A stretch of 10,102 nt of DNA from Candidatus Izemoplasma sp. Its GTDB lineage: Bacteria; Bacillota_I; Bacilli_A; Izemoplasmatales; Izemoplasmataceae. The notes under the pieces were generated by a model. That model was not told the origin of the DNA and searched no databases. It worked only from the letters and a program-made list of their open reading frames with translations. Positions 1-6,322 of the stretch are shown in pieces; position 1 is the first letter of the stretch, and each line of letters opens with the position of its first letter. A program made the position numbers and the translations under genes. The stretch is taken from positions 1 to 10,102 of the forward strand of contig SKIY01000063.1 in assembly GCA_007116205.1 (NCBI GenBank), in the 5' to 3' direction.

Positions 1-1350
1 AAAATGGTTGAAATGATTAAACAAACGACAAAATCAGAACGTATTAAATTACTTGAGGCATCGGGTTATAACCCTTTTTCTTTGCGTAGCGAAGATGTAT
101 ATATCGACTTATTAACCGATTCTGGTACAGGTGCTATGAGCCAAGAACAATGGGCTGCACTTATGCGTGGCGATGAAGCCTACGCTGGTAGTAAAAGCTT
201 CTACCGTCTCGATCGGGTCGTTAAACATATCACTAAATACAAGTACTTCATTCCTGTCCATCAAGGGCGCGGGGCTGAACAAGTTGTTTTACCACAACTC
301 GTTAAAGGTAAAGGCAAGTTTTTCATCTCGAATATGCATTTTGATACAACGAGAGCACATGTTGAGATTGCCGGTGCGCGTGCGATTGATTGTGTTATCG
401 ATGCGTGTTTTGATACAAAAACATATCATCCGTTCAAAGGGAACTTCGATATCAAGAAACTTGAAACGATTATTTTAGATAAAGGCAAAGAAAATATTGC
501 TGGGATTATTTTAACGGTCACGAACAACTCTGCAGGTGGACAACCCGTCAGTATGGAAAATTTGCGTGCTGCCCAAAAAGTAGCAAAAAAATATGATGTT
601 CCGGTCATTATTGACGGCGCGCGTTATGCTGAAAACGCATATTTTGTTAAACAGCGCGAAGCTGGGTATGAAAACAAAAGTATTTTAGAAATCTCACAAG
701 AGCTGTTTGAACTCGCAGATATCTTTTTAATGAGTGCGAAAAAAGATGGCTTATCAAACATCGGTGGCATTATTGCAATTAAAGATAACGAGAAGTTATT
801 TGAACAGTGTCGCACATATGTTGTCCCCATGGAAGGATTTCCTACTTACGGTGGTTTAAGTGGCCGTGATATGGACGCTTTAGCGGTTGGACTACAAGAG
901 GCTTTAGAAGAAGATTATTTAAAACACCGTCTCGATCAAGTCCGGTACTTAGGCGATCGATTACGTGATGCAGGTGTCCCGATTCAACATCCTGTCGGTG
1001 GACACGCTGTATTTGTGGATTGTAAAACATTCGTTCCGCATATCCCGTTTGATCAGTTTCCAGCGCAAGCTGTCGTAAATGAAGTATACATAGAAGCGGG
1101 CGTGCGCGCGGTTGAAATTGGTTCGTTCTTACTTGGCCGCGATCCTGATACATTAGAAAACCTCGAAAGTCCTTTAGAGTTAATGCGTCTAACTATCCCA
1201 CGTAGAACCTATACTTATGCACATTTAGATGTTGTTGCAGATGCGGTGATTGCTGTATATCAACGTCGCGATACCTTAAAAGGGCTTACCTTCGATTATG
1301 AACCACCTGTTTTAAGACATTTTACAGCCCGTTTAAAACCTCTAAAATAA
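1..1350 (+). CDS. tnaA: Tryptophanase (tryptophan indole-lyase), 5' end cut by window edge
   Basis: A cytoplasmic PLP enzyme that splits L-tryptophan into indole, pyruvate and ammonia. The first possible ATG is at 4, but the codon before it (AAA) is open, and the residues after it align with about residue 13 onward of E. coli TnaA by memory. The ATG at 4 is therefore probably internal, and the true start lies some 10-20 codons to the left. Counting from the ATG at 4: HQGRGAEQ at 86-93, SNSAGGQPVS-like NNSAGGQPVS at 174-183, DGAR at 204-207, PLP lysine K247 in SAKKDG, and carboxylate-binding arginine in LTIPRR near 399-401. Tryptophanase is preferred over tyrosine phenol-lyase because Asp114 (HFDTT) stands where phenol-lyases carry Thr, and VEIGSFLLGRDP at 370-381 replaces their MERG segment with its phenol-binding Arg. 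Much of the rest reads phenol-lyase-like. It has its own terminator, so it is transcriptionally separate from buk. Confidence 0.93.
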   Translation, partial: KMVEMIKQTTKSERIKLLEASGYNPFSLRSEDVYIDLLTDSGTGAMSQEQWAALMRGDEAYAGSKSFYRLDRVVKHITKYKYFIPVHQGRGAEQVVLPQLVKGKGKFFISNMHFDTTRAHVEIAGARAIDCVIDACFDTKTYHPFKGNFDIKKLETIILDKGKENIAGIILTVTNNSAGGQPVSMENLRAAQKVAKKYDVPVIIDGARYAENAYFVKQREAGYENKSILEISQELFELADIFLMSAKKDGLSNIGGIIAIKDNEKLFEQCRTYVVPMEGFPTYGGLSGRDMDALAVGLQEALEEDYLKHRLDQVRYLGDRLRDAGVPIQHPVGGHAVFVDCKTFVPHIPFDQFPAQAVVNEVYIEAGVRAVEIGSFLLGRDPDTLENLESPLELMRLTIPRRTYTYAHLDVVADAVIAVYQRRDTLKGLTFDYEPPVLRHFTARLKPLK

Positions 1351-1376
1351 AAACGCTTCGGCGTTTTTATTTTGTT
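1344..1376 (+). terminator. Intrinsic terminator of tnaA, overlapping its stop codon
   Basis: A perfect 13-bp inverted repeat (1344-1356 with 1361-1373) closes on a TTCG tetraloop at 1357-1360. The inner pairs are AAAAACGC/GCGTTTTT, and the 3' arm itself supplies the T-run, followed by TTTTGTTTT. The tnaA TAA at 1348-1350 lies inside the 5' arm. It should isolate tnaA from the buk operon. Confidence 0.9.
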
Positions 1377-1443
1377 TTAAATATGTACTTATTTAGCGGT
1401 TTTTTTACTAAATATTTTTTTCTAAAAATTCCTACATATACCG

Positions 1444-1472
1444 TTGTGCTGTAAACGCTAACATGTTATAAT
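1444..1472 (+). promoter_or_regulatory. Extended -10 sigma-A promoter for buk-ptb-bcd
   Basis: A perfect TATAAT sits at 1467-1472, preceded by TGT at 1464-1466, which makes an extended -10. A weak -35 (TTGTGC, 1444-1449, three of six matches to TTGACA) lies exactly 17 bases upstream. Transcription would start near 1479-1480, giving a leader of roughly 32 bases before the buk ATG at 1512. The region just upstream (about 1401-1430) is T/A-rich and could act as an UP element. The gap has no other convincing promoter. Confidence 0.8.
1450..1463 (+). promoter_or_regulatory. CcpA catabolite-responsive element (cre) in the buk promoter spacer
   Basis: TGTAAACGCTAACA matches the Gram-positive cre consensus TGWNANCGNTNWCA at every defined position and is nearly palindromic around its central CG. 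It fills the spacer between the -35 and -10 boxes, where CcpA binding would be expected to block RNA polymerase. The arrangement suggests repression of buk-ptb-bcd when preferred sugars are present. The match is seen in the sequence; that this organism has CcpA is inferred. Confidence 0.78.
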
Positions 1473-1511
1473 TTTTATTGTTGTTTCAAGCAATATTTTC
1501 AGGAGGTCATT

Positions 1512-2582
1512 ATGGCAAAAAAAGTCTTAGCAATTAATCCAGGATCGACGAGCACAAAGCTCGCTATTTATGAAGATGATACCTGTATTTTTAAAGATTC
1601 TATAAAGCACGATGCGGAAGAGATTTCCACATTCGAACGCATTATTGATCAATATGATTATCGTAAAAAAGCAATTATGGAAGCGTTAGAAAAATCAGAT
1701 ATTTCCATAAATGATTTTGATGCGGTTGTTGGTCGCGGTGGTATGTTGAAACCTATCGAGGGTGGAACATATGCAGTTAGTGATGCGATGATTGATTATA
1801 TCAAAAAAGCACCGCGTGGTGAACATGCATCAAACCTTGGATGCGTTTTGGCAAAAGAAATTGCTGATGCTACTAAGGTTCCTAGCTATATTGTCGACCC
1901 GGTCGCGGTTGATGAAATGGAAGATATCGCTAGATATACAGGCATGCCAGAAATTAGACGTGATAGTTTGTTTCATGCCTTAAATCAAAAAGCTGTTGCC
2001 TTAAAAGCCGCTAAAGATTTAGGGAAGCCGTATAAGTCATTAAATCTTATTGTGGCACATCTTGGTGGTGGTATTAGTGTTGGTGCACACCGAAAGGGAC
2101 GTGTTATCGATGTTAATAATGCGCTTGATGGGGATGGTCCGATGTCTCCAGAACGCAGTGGGCAAGTTCCGTTAGGTCCGCTTTATAAAATGATTTTCAA
2201 AGGAGAACATACGCTTAAAGAAATTCAAAAGAAAAATTATGGTCAAGGTGGTCTTGTGGCTTATCTTGGGACAAATGATGGCCAAGAAATTGAGCAGCGT
2301 ATTAAGCAAGGCGATGAACATGCGAAGTTTGTTTTTAGCGTTATGTGTTACCAAATTGCAAAAGAGATTGGTAGTTGTGCGACGGTATTAAAAGGTGATG
2401 TTGATGCGATTGTTTTAACCGGTGGCGTCGCGTATGATAAACTGGCAGTTCGATTGATTAAAGAACGCGTTGCATTTATTGCTGATGTATTGATTTATCC
2501 TGGTGAAGATGAAATGGAAGCGTTAGCGCTTGGTGCTTTACGCGTGCTTAATGGGGATGAAGAAGCAAAAATATATACCTAA
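1512..2582 (+). CDS. buk: Butyrate kinase (branched-chain acyl kinase)
   Basis: Transfers phosphate from butyryl-phosphate, or a branched-chain acyl phosphate, to ADP, giving the free acid and ATP. This is the substrate-level phosphorylation step of acyl-CoA fermentation in the cytoplasm. The 356-residue length is normal for Buk. Visible acetokinase/Buk signatures are INPGSTSTK at 8-16, VGRGGMLKP at 73-81, HLGGGISVGAH at 183-193, ALDGDGPMSPERSG at 204-217, YLGTNDG at 251-257, LTGGVAYD at 302-309 and PGEDEMEALALGALRVL at 330-346. DGDGPMSPER and the length separate it from the roughly 400-residue acetate kinases. The ATG start has AGGAGGT five to six bases upstream (1501-1507). It is first in a trio with ptb and bcd, the same partners as in the B. 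subtilis bkd operon, so the natural substrates may be isovaleryl-, isobutyryl- and 2-methylbutyryl-phosphate as well as butyryl-phosphate. Confidence 0.95.
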   Translation: MAKKVLAINPGSTSTKLAIYEDDTCIFKDSIKHDAEEISTFERIIDQYDYRKKAIMEALEKSDISINDFDAVVGRGGMLKPIEGGTYAVSDAMIDYIKKAPRGEHASNLGCVLAKEIADATKVPSYIVDPVAVDEMEDIARYTGMPEIRRDSLFHALNQKAVALKAAKDLGKPYKSLNLIVAHLGGGISVGAHRKGRVIDVNNALDGDGPMSPERSGQVPLGPLYKMIFKGEHTLKEIQKKNYGQGGLVAYLGTNDGQEIEQRIKQGDEHAKFVFSVMCYQIAKEIGSCATVLKGDVDAIVLTGGVAYDKLAVRLIKERVAFIADVLIYPGEDEMEALALGALRVLNGDEEAKIYT

Positions 2583-2597
2583 TTTTGGGGGGAAATC

Positions 2598-3506
2598 ATG
2601 ATTCAATCAATGGAAGCAATTGTTAAAAAGGCACAAGAACTTGAAAAAAAGACATTAGTTGTCGCCGTAGCAAATGATCATCACGTTATGGAAGCGGTAG
2701 AAAAAGCGCGTCAAAATAACATTGTTGATGCCATTTTAGTGGGTGATCAAAATGCTATCGAAGAAACGTTAGAAGATTTGGATATCGATCCATTAAATTA
2801 TCAGATTATGCATGTTGTCGATACGGTACAAGCTTGTGAAGAGTCGGTGAAACTTGTTAGTAGAAACGCGGGACATTTTTTAATGAAAGGGTATGTTGAT
2901 ACTGCGGTTATTTTACGCGCTGCGCTTGATAAGGAATATGGCTTACGTACAAAAAACCGGATTTCACATGTGAGTGTTATGGAAATACCAACCTATCATA
3001 AATTGTTAATAATGAGTGATGGGGCGATGAATATAGCACCTGATGTTGAAAACAAACAAGAAATTATTGAAAACGCGGTTGTTATCGCACATGCTCTAGG
3101 CATTGAAACACCGAATGTTGGATGCATTGCCGCGATTGAAAAAGTCAATCCGAAAATGCAGGCAACACTAGATGCTGAAGCATTGGTGCACATGAATAGT
3201 AACGGAAAGATTAACGGCTGTAAAATTGGTGGACCATTCGCGCTGGATAATGCTATTAATAAAGATGCCGCAGATCATAAAGGTATAAGTGATCCGATGG
3301 CTGGTGATGTCGATATTGTATTGATGCCACAAATTGAATCAGGTAATGTGTTTTATAAAAGTATGATGTTTTTAGCAAATGCTAAAAGTGCAAGTGTTAT
3401 TGCTGGGGCAAAAAAACCCATCGTACTTACAAGCCGCGCAGACTCAACAGATAGTAAATATTATTCAATAGCACTGTCTGCAGTTGTTGCAGACGTCAAA
3501 ATATAA
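2598..3506 (+). CDS. ptb: Phosphate butyryltransferase (phosphotransbutyrylase)
   Basis: Converts butyryl-CoA or a branched-chain acyl-CoA plus phosphate to the acyl phosphate and CoA, the substrate of the Buk encoded just upstream. The 302-residue protein has the usual Ptb length and belongs to the phosphate acetyl/butyryltransferase family. Recognisable segments are LMKGYVDTAVILRAAL at about 94-109, SDGAMNIAPD at 140-149, GGPFALDNAIN near 212-222, the HKGISDPMAGDVDIVLMP stretch near 228-245, ESGNVFYKSMMF after it, and AGAKKPIVLTSRADS near the C-terminus. The ATG at 2598 is preceded by a GGGGGGAAA ribosome site (2587-2595), 15 bases after the buk stop, so the two genes are almost certainly co-transcribed. 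The order buk-ptb is the reverse of the clostridial ptb-buk order. Confidence 0.95.
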   Translation: MIQSMEAIVKKAQELEKKTLVVAVANDHHVMEAVEKARQNNIVDAILVGDQNAIEETLEDLDIDPLNYQIMHVVDTVQACEESVKLVSRNAGHFLMKGYVDTAVILRAALDKEYGLRTKNRISHVSVMEIPTYHKLLIMSDGAMNIAPDVENKQEIIENAVVIAHALGIETPNVGCIAAIEKVNPKMQATLDAEALVHMNSNGKINGCKIGGPFALDNAINKDAADHKGISDPMAGDVDIVLMPQIESGNVFYKSMMFLANAKSASVIAGAKKPIVLTSRADSTDSKYYSIALSAVVADVKI

Positions 3507-3521
3507 AAATAAGGAGACAAT

Positions 3522-4640
3522 ATGAAAAAGAAAAACACTTTTACAAATGACGTTTTCGAGTACACAAATGAAGGTTTTGAACAAATTATTTACTTTCACA
3601 ACAAAGAAACTGGCCTCAAAGGAATTACATGTATTCATGATACACGCTTAGGACCATCTTGCGGTGGGACACGTTTTTATAACTATGGTAGTGAAGAGGA
3701 AGCACTGTATGATGTTACCCGTTTAGCTAAGGGGATGACCTATAAAAATGCTGCGGCTGGTTTAAATATCGGTGGGTGTAAAACAGTTATTATCGGTGAC
3801 CCTAAAAAACTTAAAAGTGAAGAATTTTTCCGTTCTTACGGACGTTACATCCAAAGTTTAAAAGGGCGCGTTTATACCGGGCAAGATATGAACATCGCTT
3901 TAAAAGACTGCGAGTACATGGACATGGAAACAGATTATGTTTCAGGTGTCTTGCGCAAAGGGGCAGGTAGTACAACGATTTTAACGGCTAAGGGAACATA
4001 TGTTGGCATGTTAGCTGCTGTAAAAGAAAAGCTCGGTCAAGATAACCTTAATGGTTTGGTGATTGCTTTCCAAGGTGTCGAGGCTGTTGTTCAAGAAATG
4101 GTGCAATACTTAAAAGAACATGATATTAAAAAGATTTATTTTACCGATATTGATCAAGAACGTATTGAGCAGTTTAAAAAACTTTACCCGCTCGCATCAT
4201 TCGTAGAACCCGATAAAATATATGATAAAAAATGTGATATCTTCTCTCCAAATGCAATTGGTGCAGTCATTAACGATGATACCATCGAGCGATTAAGAAC
4301 AAAGATTATTGCTGGCGCTGCAAACAATGTGCTTACGGAAGAACGTCATGGCGATATCTTACATGAAAAAGGTATTTTATATGCGCCAGATTATGTTATA
4401 AACGCTGGTGGCGTCATTAACGTTTATCATGAGATGATTGGGTACCATGAGCCGAGTGCGATTCAAACAACTGAATCAATTTATGACCGTCTTATGGATA
4501 TTTTCAAGATTAGTCGTGAAGAAGAAATGCCAACTTATAAAGCGGCAAATATTTTAGCAGAACGCCGTATTGAAAAAATGTTAAACATCCACAGAGACTA
4601 CGTGGGTGCACGTAAAAAATTTAAATGGAATATTGAATAA
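3522..4640 (+). CDS. bcd: Leucine-dehydrogenase-family protein with degenerate NAD-binding motif
   Basis: A member of the Glu/Leu/Phe/Val dehydrogenase family, closest by eye to Bacillus leucine dehydrogenase, which deaminates branched-chain amino acids to 2-oxo acids with NAD+. The N-terminal catalytic domain is well kept: GPSCGGTR at 44-51, GMTYKNAAAG at 71-80 with substrate-binding K75, GGCK at 84-87 with catalytic K87, and D122 in the GQDMN stretch. The C-terminal part keeps ECDIF-like CDIF (238-241), HGDILHEKGILYAPDYVINAGG (276-297 region) and PTYKAANILAERRIE. The Rossmann glycine motif, GVGNVA in typical enzymes, reads GVEAVV at 185-190. The GNPSP loop reads AGSTT at 148-152, and GGGK has become GGCK. 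Length is 372 residues, about normal. An AAGGAG site (3511-3516) sits 15 bases after ptb. The operon points to branched-chain amino acid catabolism, but NAD-dependent activity is uncertain. Confidence 0.85.
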   Translation: MKKKNTFTNDVFEYTNEGFEQIIYFHNKETGLKGITCIHDTRLGPSCGGTRFYNYGSEEEALYDVTRLAKGMTYKNAAAGLNIGGCKTVIIGDPKKLKSEEFFRSYGRYIQSLKGRVYTGQDMNIALKDCEYMDMETDYVSGVLRKGAGSTTILTAKGTYVGMLAAVKEKLGQDNLNGLVIAFQGVEAVVQEMVQYLKEHDIKKIYFTDIDQERIEQFKKLYPLASFVEPDKIYDKKCDIFSPNAIGAVINDDTIERLRTKIIAGAANNVLTEERHGDILHEKGILYAPDYVINAGGVINVYHEMIGYHEPSAIQTTESIYDRLMDIFKISREEEMPTYKAANILAERRIEKMLNIHRDYVGARKKFKWNIE

Positions 4641-4664
4641 GAAAGCAGCCTTCTGCTTTCTTAT
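4637..4664 (+). terminator. 12-bp hairpin overlapping the bcd stop, upstream of pckA
   Basis: ATAAGAAAGCAG (4637-4648) pairs perfectly with CTGCTTTCTTAT (4653-4664) around a CCTT loop. The bcd stop TAA (4638-4640) is inside the 5' arm. The 3' arm is pyrimidine-rich, but the following bases (CACTTGAAAGG) are not a U-run, so this may be a weak or partial terminator, an RNA-processing site or a stabilising 3' end. Only 18 bases separate it from the pckA start, leaving no room for a promoter after it. Confidence 0.6.
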
Positions 4665-4670
4665 CACTTG

Positions 4671-4677
4671 AAAGGAG
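4671..4677 (+). promoter_or_regulatory. Ribosome binding site that fixes the pckA start at 4683
   Basis: AAAGGAG lies five bases before ATG 4683. A longer reading from TTG 4668 is open, but it would place this Shine-Dalgarno sequence inside the coding region and has no ribosome site of its own. Confidence 0.85.
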
Positions 4678-4682
4678 CTAAT

Positions 4683-6305
4683 ATGTCTACAAAAAGTCAT
4701 TTAAAACGCAGTGAGATAGGACTAAAAAATCCACATCTTTATAGTCGTATTCGAAGCACTATAGAAACAGCTTTCTTCAAAAATAATGTGATTGAAATTC
4801 AAACATTAGAGGAAGCTTACCATTTAGCAAAAAATTCACCAGGAACAATCATTAGTGATTTACCTGTTTATAACCCAGAAGCTTATGGACTCCCAGAGGA
4901 CGCACGCGTCTTAATGTTCAATGATGGTATTATTACGGGGCGTCAAGCGCAAGCAAGACGCATTATCAACAAAGACAACACTGAACATTTTGCGAAGATT
5001 ATTCGTGATGGCATTTATGAGAATCGTTACCGTACAATGTATCACGCTACCGTCGTAATTGGTCTGCATGAAGATTTTTCTGTGAAAGCACATTTATTAA
5101 TTCCTGAAGGGTTTGAAAATACTTTGTATTCTTGGATGTTAAACTTCCAAGTCATCGAAGAACAAATTAAGGAAATGTATGCGCAATCTACGGTTTATGA
5201 TGAAGGCGATATTTTCTTATATTCTGATCCTGATTATTTTGTAGAAGGCCATGAAGATGGTTTAGCTATTTTTGACCGCGAACATAACTGTGCTGCTTTA
5301 TTTGGACTTCGTTACTTTGGAGAACATAAAAAGTCTTCACTGACTATGGCTTGGAGTATCGCTCAAAGAAATGGATATTTACCATGTCATGGTGGTCAAA
5401 AGCGCTTTAACTTAAAAGGAAAAGACGACTTTGTTTTAAGTGTGTTCGGACTGTCAGGTTCTGGAAAAAGTACGATCACACACTCAAAACATAACGATAA
5501 GTATGATATTACTGTTTTACACGATGATGCCTTTGTTATTTCTGATAAGGATGCCTCTAGTGTGTCTTTGGAGCCGTCATATTTTGATAAAGTTCAAGAT
5601 TACCCAACAGATTCTGAAGATAATAAGTATTTACTTACCATTCAAAATGTTGGGGCTACACGCGATGAACACGGCGCGATTGTCCCAGTTACAGAAGACA
5701 TTACAAACGGAAACGGGCGTGCTGTTAAATCCAAACTATGGACACCAGCGCGCGAGTATAAGTTTGATGAAAAGGTTAATGCAATTTTTTGGATTATGAA
5801 AGATGATACATTGCCACCAATGCTCAAAATTGATTCTACAACATTAGCTTCAACACTTGGTGCAACGCTTGCGACAAAGCGCACGAGTGCTGAACATGGC
5901 GCTGATACGACGAAACTTGCAATGGTCCCTTACGCAAATCCGTTTAGACTTTATCCTTTATCACATGACTATAATAACTTCAAAAATATTATCGAAAAAC
6001 ATAATGTTGAGTGTTTCGTCATTAATACTGGACATTTTGGTGATAAAAAAATTACCCCAAGCGTCACACTAAGTGCGATTGAGGGTGTTGTTGAAGGTAC
6101 CAATACTTATAAACCGTTTACACCGCTTGCTGATACAAGTTATGTTGAAATCGAAGGATTTAACCCTGACTTAAATGACCAATCTTATTTAGATAAATTT
6201 AAAGAACGTATGGAATCGCGCATTGAATACTTGAAAAACCTTGACCCACAAGACACCTTGCCTGAAGAAGCTTATAAAAGTATTGAACGTCGACTTAAAC
6301 CATAA
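4683..6305 (+). CDS. pckA: Phosphoenolpyruvate carboxykinase (ATP), divergent
   Basis: Interconverts oxaloacetate + ATP and PEP + CO2 + ADP. In fermenters it can run in either direction. From ATG 4683 the protein is 540 residues, the same as E. coli PckA. Family residues, aligned by eye: substrate Arg in TGRQ at 85-88 (R87), metal/substrate lysines KK at 216-217, metal-binding H236 in PCHGG, P-loop GLSGSGKST at 256-264 (K262, S263), the acidic metal motif HDD at 280-282, the NGNGR arginine at 346, and NTG near 448-450 of the adenine pocket. The usual RSPKDK is RQAQAR and IGDDEHGW is LHDDAFVI, so it belongs to a diverged branch. It lies 42 bases after bcd, behind the 4637-4664 hairpin, and 17 bases before an aminotransferase gene with which it is probably co-transcribed. 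Oxaloacetate would be the shared metabolite. Confidence 0.88.
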   Translation: MSTKSHLKRSEIGLKNPHLYSRIRSTIETAFFKNNVIEIQTLEEAYHLAKNSPGTIISDLPVYNPEAYGLPEDARVLMFNDGIITGRQAQARRIINKDNTEHFAKIIRDGIYENRYRTMYHATVVIGLHEDFSVKAHLLIPEGFENTLYSWMLNFQVIEEQIKEMYAQSTVYDEGDIFLYSDPDYFVEGHEDGLAIFDREHNCAALFGLRYFGEHKKSSLTMAWSIAQRNGYLPCHGGQKRFNLKGKDDFVLSVFGLSGSGKSTITHSKHNDKYDITVLHDDAFVISDKDASSVSLEPSYFDKVQDYPTDSEDNKYLLTIQNVGATRDEHGAIVPVTEDITNGNGRAVKSKLWTPAREYKFDEKVNAIFWIMKDDTLPPMLKIDSTTLASTLGATLATKRTSAEHGADTTKLAMVPYANPFRLYPLSHDYNNFKNIIEKHNVECFVINTGHFGDKKITPSVTLSAIEGVVEGTNTYKPFTPLADTSYVEIEGFNPDLNDQSYLDKFKERMESRIEYLKNLDPQDTLPEEAYKSIERRLKP

Positions 6306-6322
6306 CCTCGAGGTGAGACCAG

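Noticed and set aside
1..1350. Tyrosine phenol-lyase as the identity of the first gene.
   Set aside because: Asp at the phenol-lyase Thr position and VEIGSFLLGRDP instead of an MERG-type segment are tryptophanase markers.
1390..1421. TATTTAG/CTAAATA inverted repeat followed by a T-run, a possible second terminator after tnaA, nested in ATATGTA/TACATAT.
   Set aside because: Seven A/T-rich pairs with an 11-base loop are too weak, and such repeats are expected by chance in a gap this AT-rich. The strong hairpin at 1344-1373 already serves the role.
1512..3506. Acetate kinase and phosphotransacetylase as the identity of the kinase/transferase pair.
   Set aside because: Lengths (356 and 302 residues) and motifs such as DGDGPMSPER and GGPFALDNAIN match butyrate kinase and phosphate butyryltransferase.
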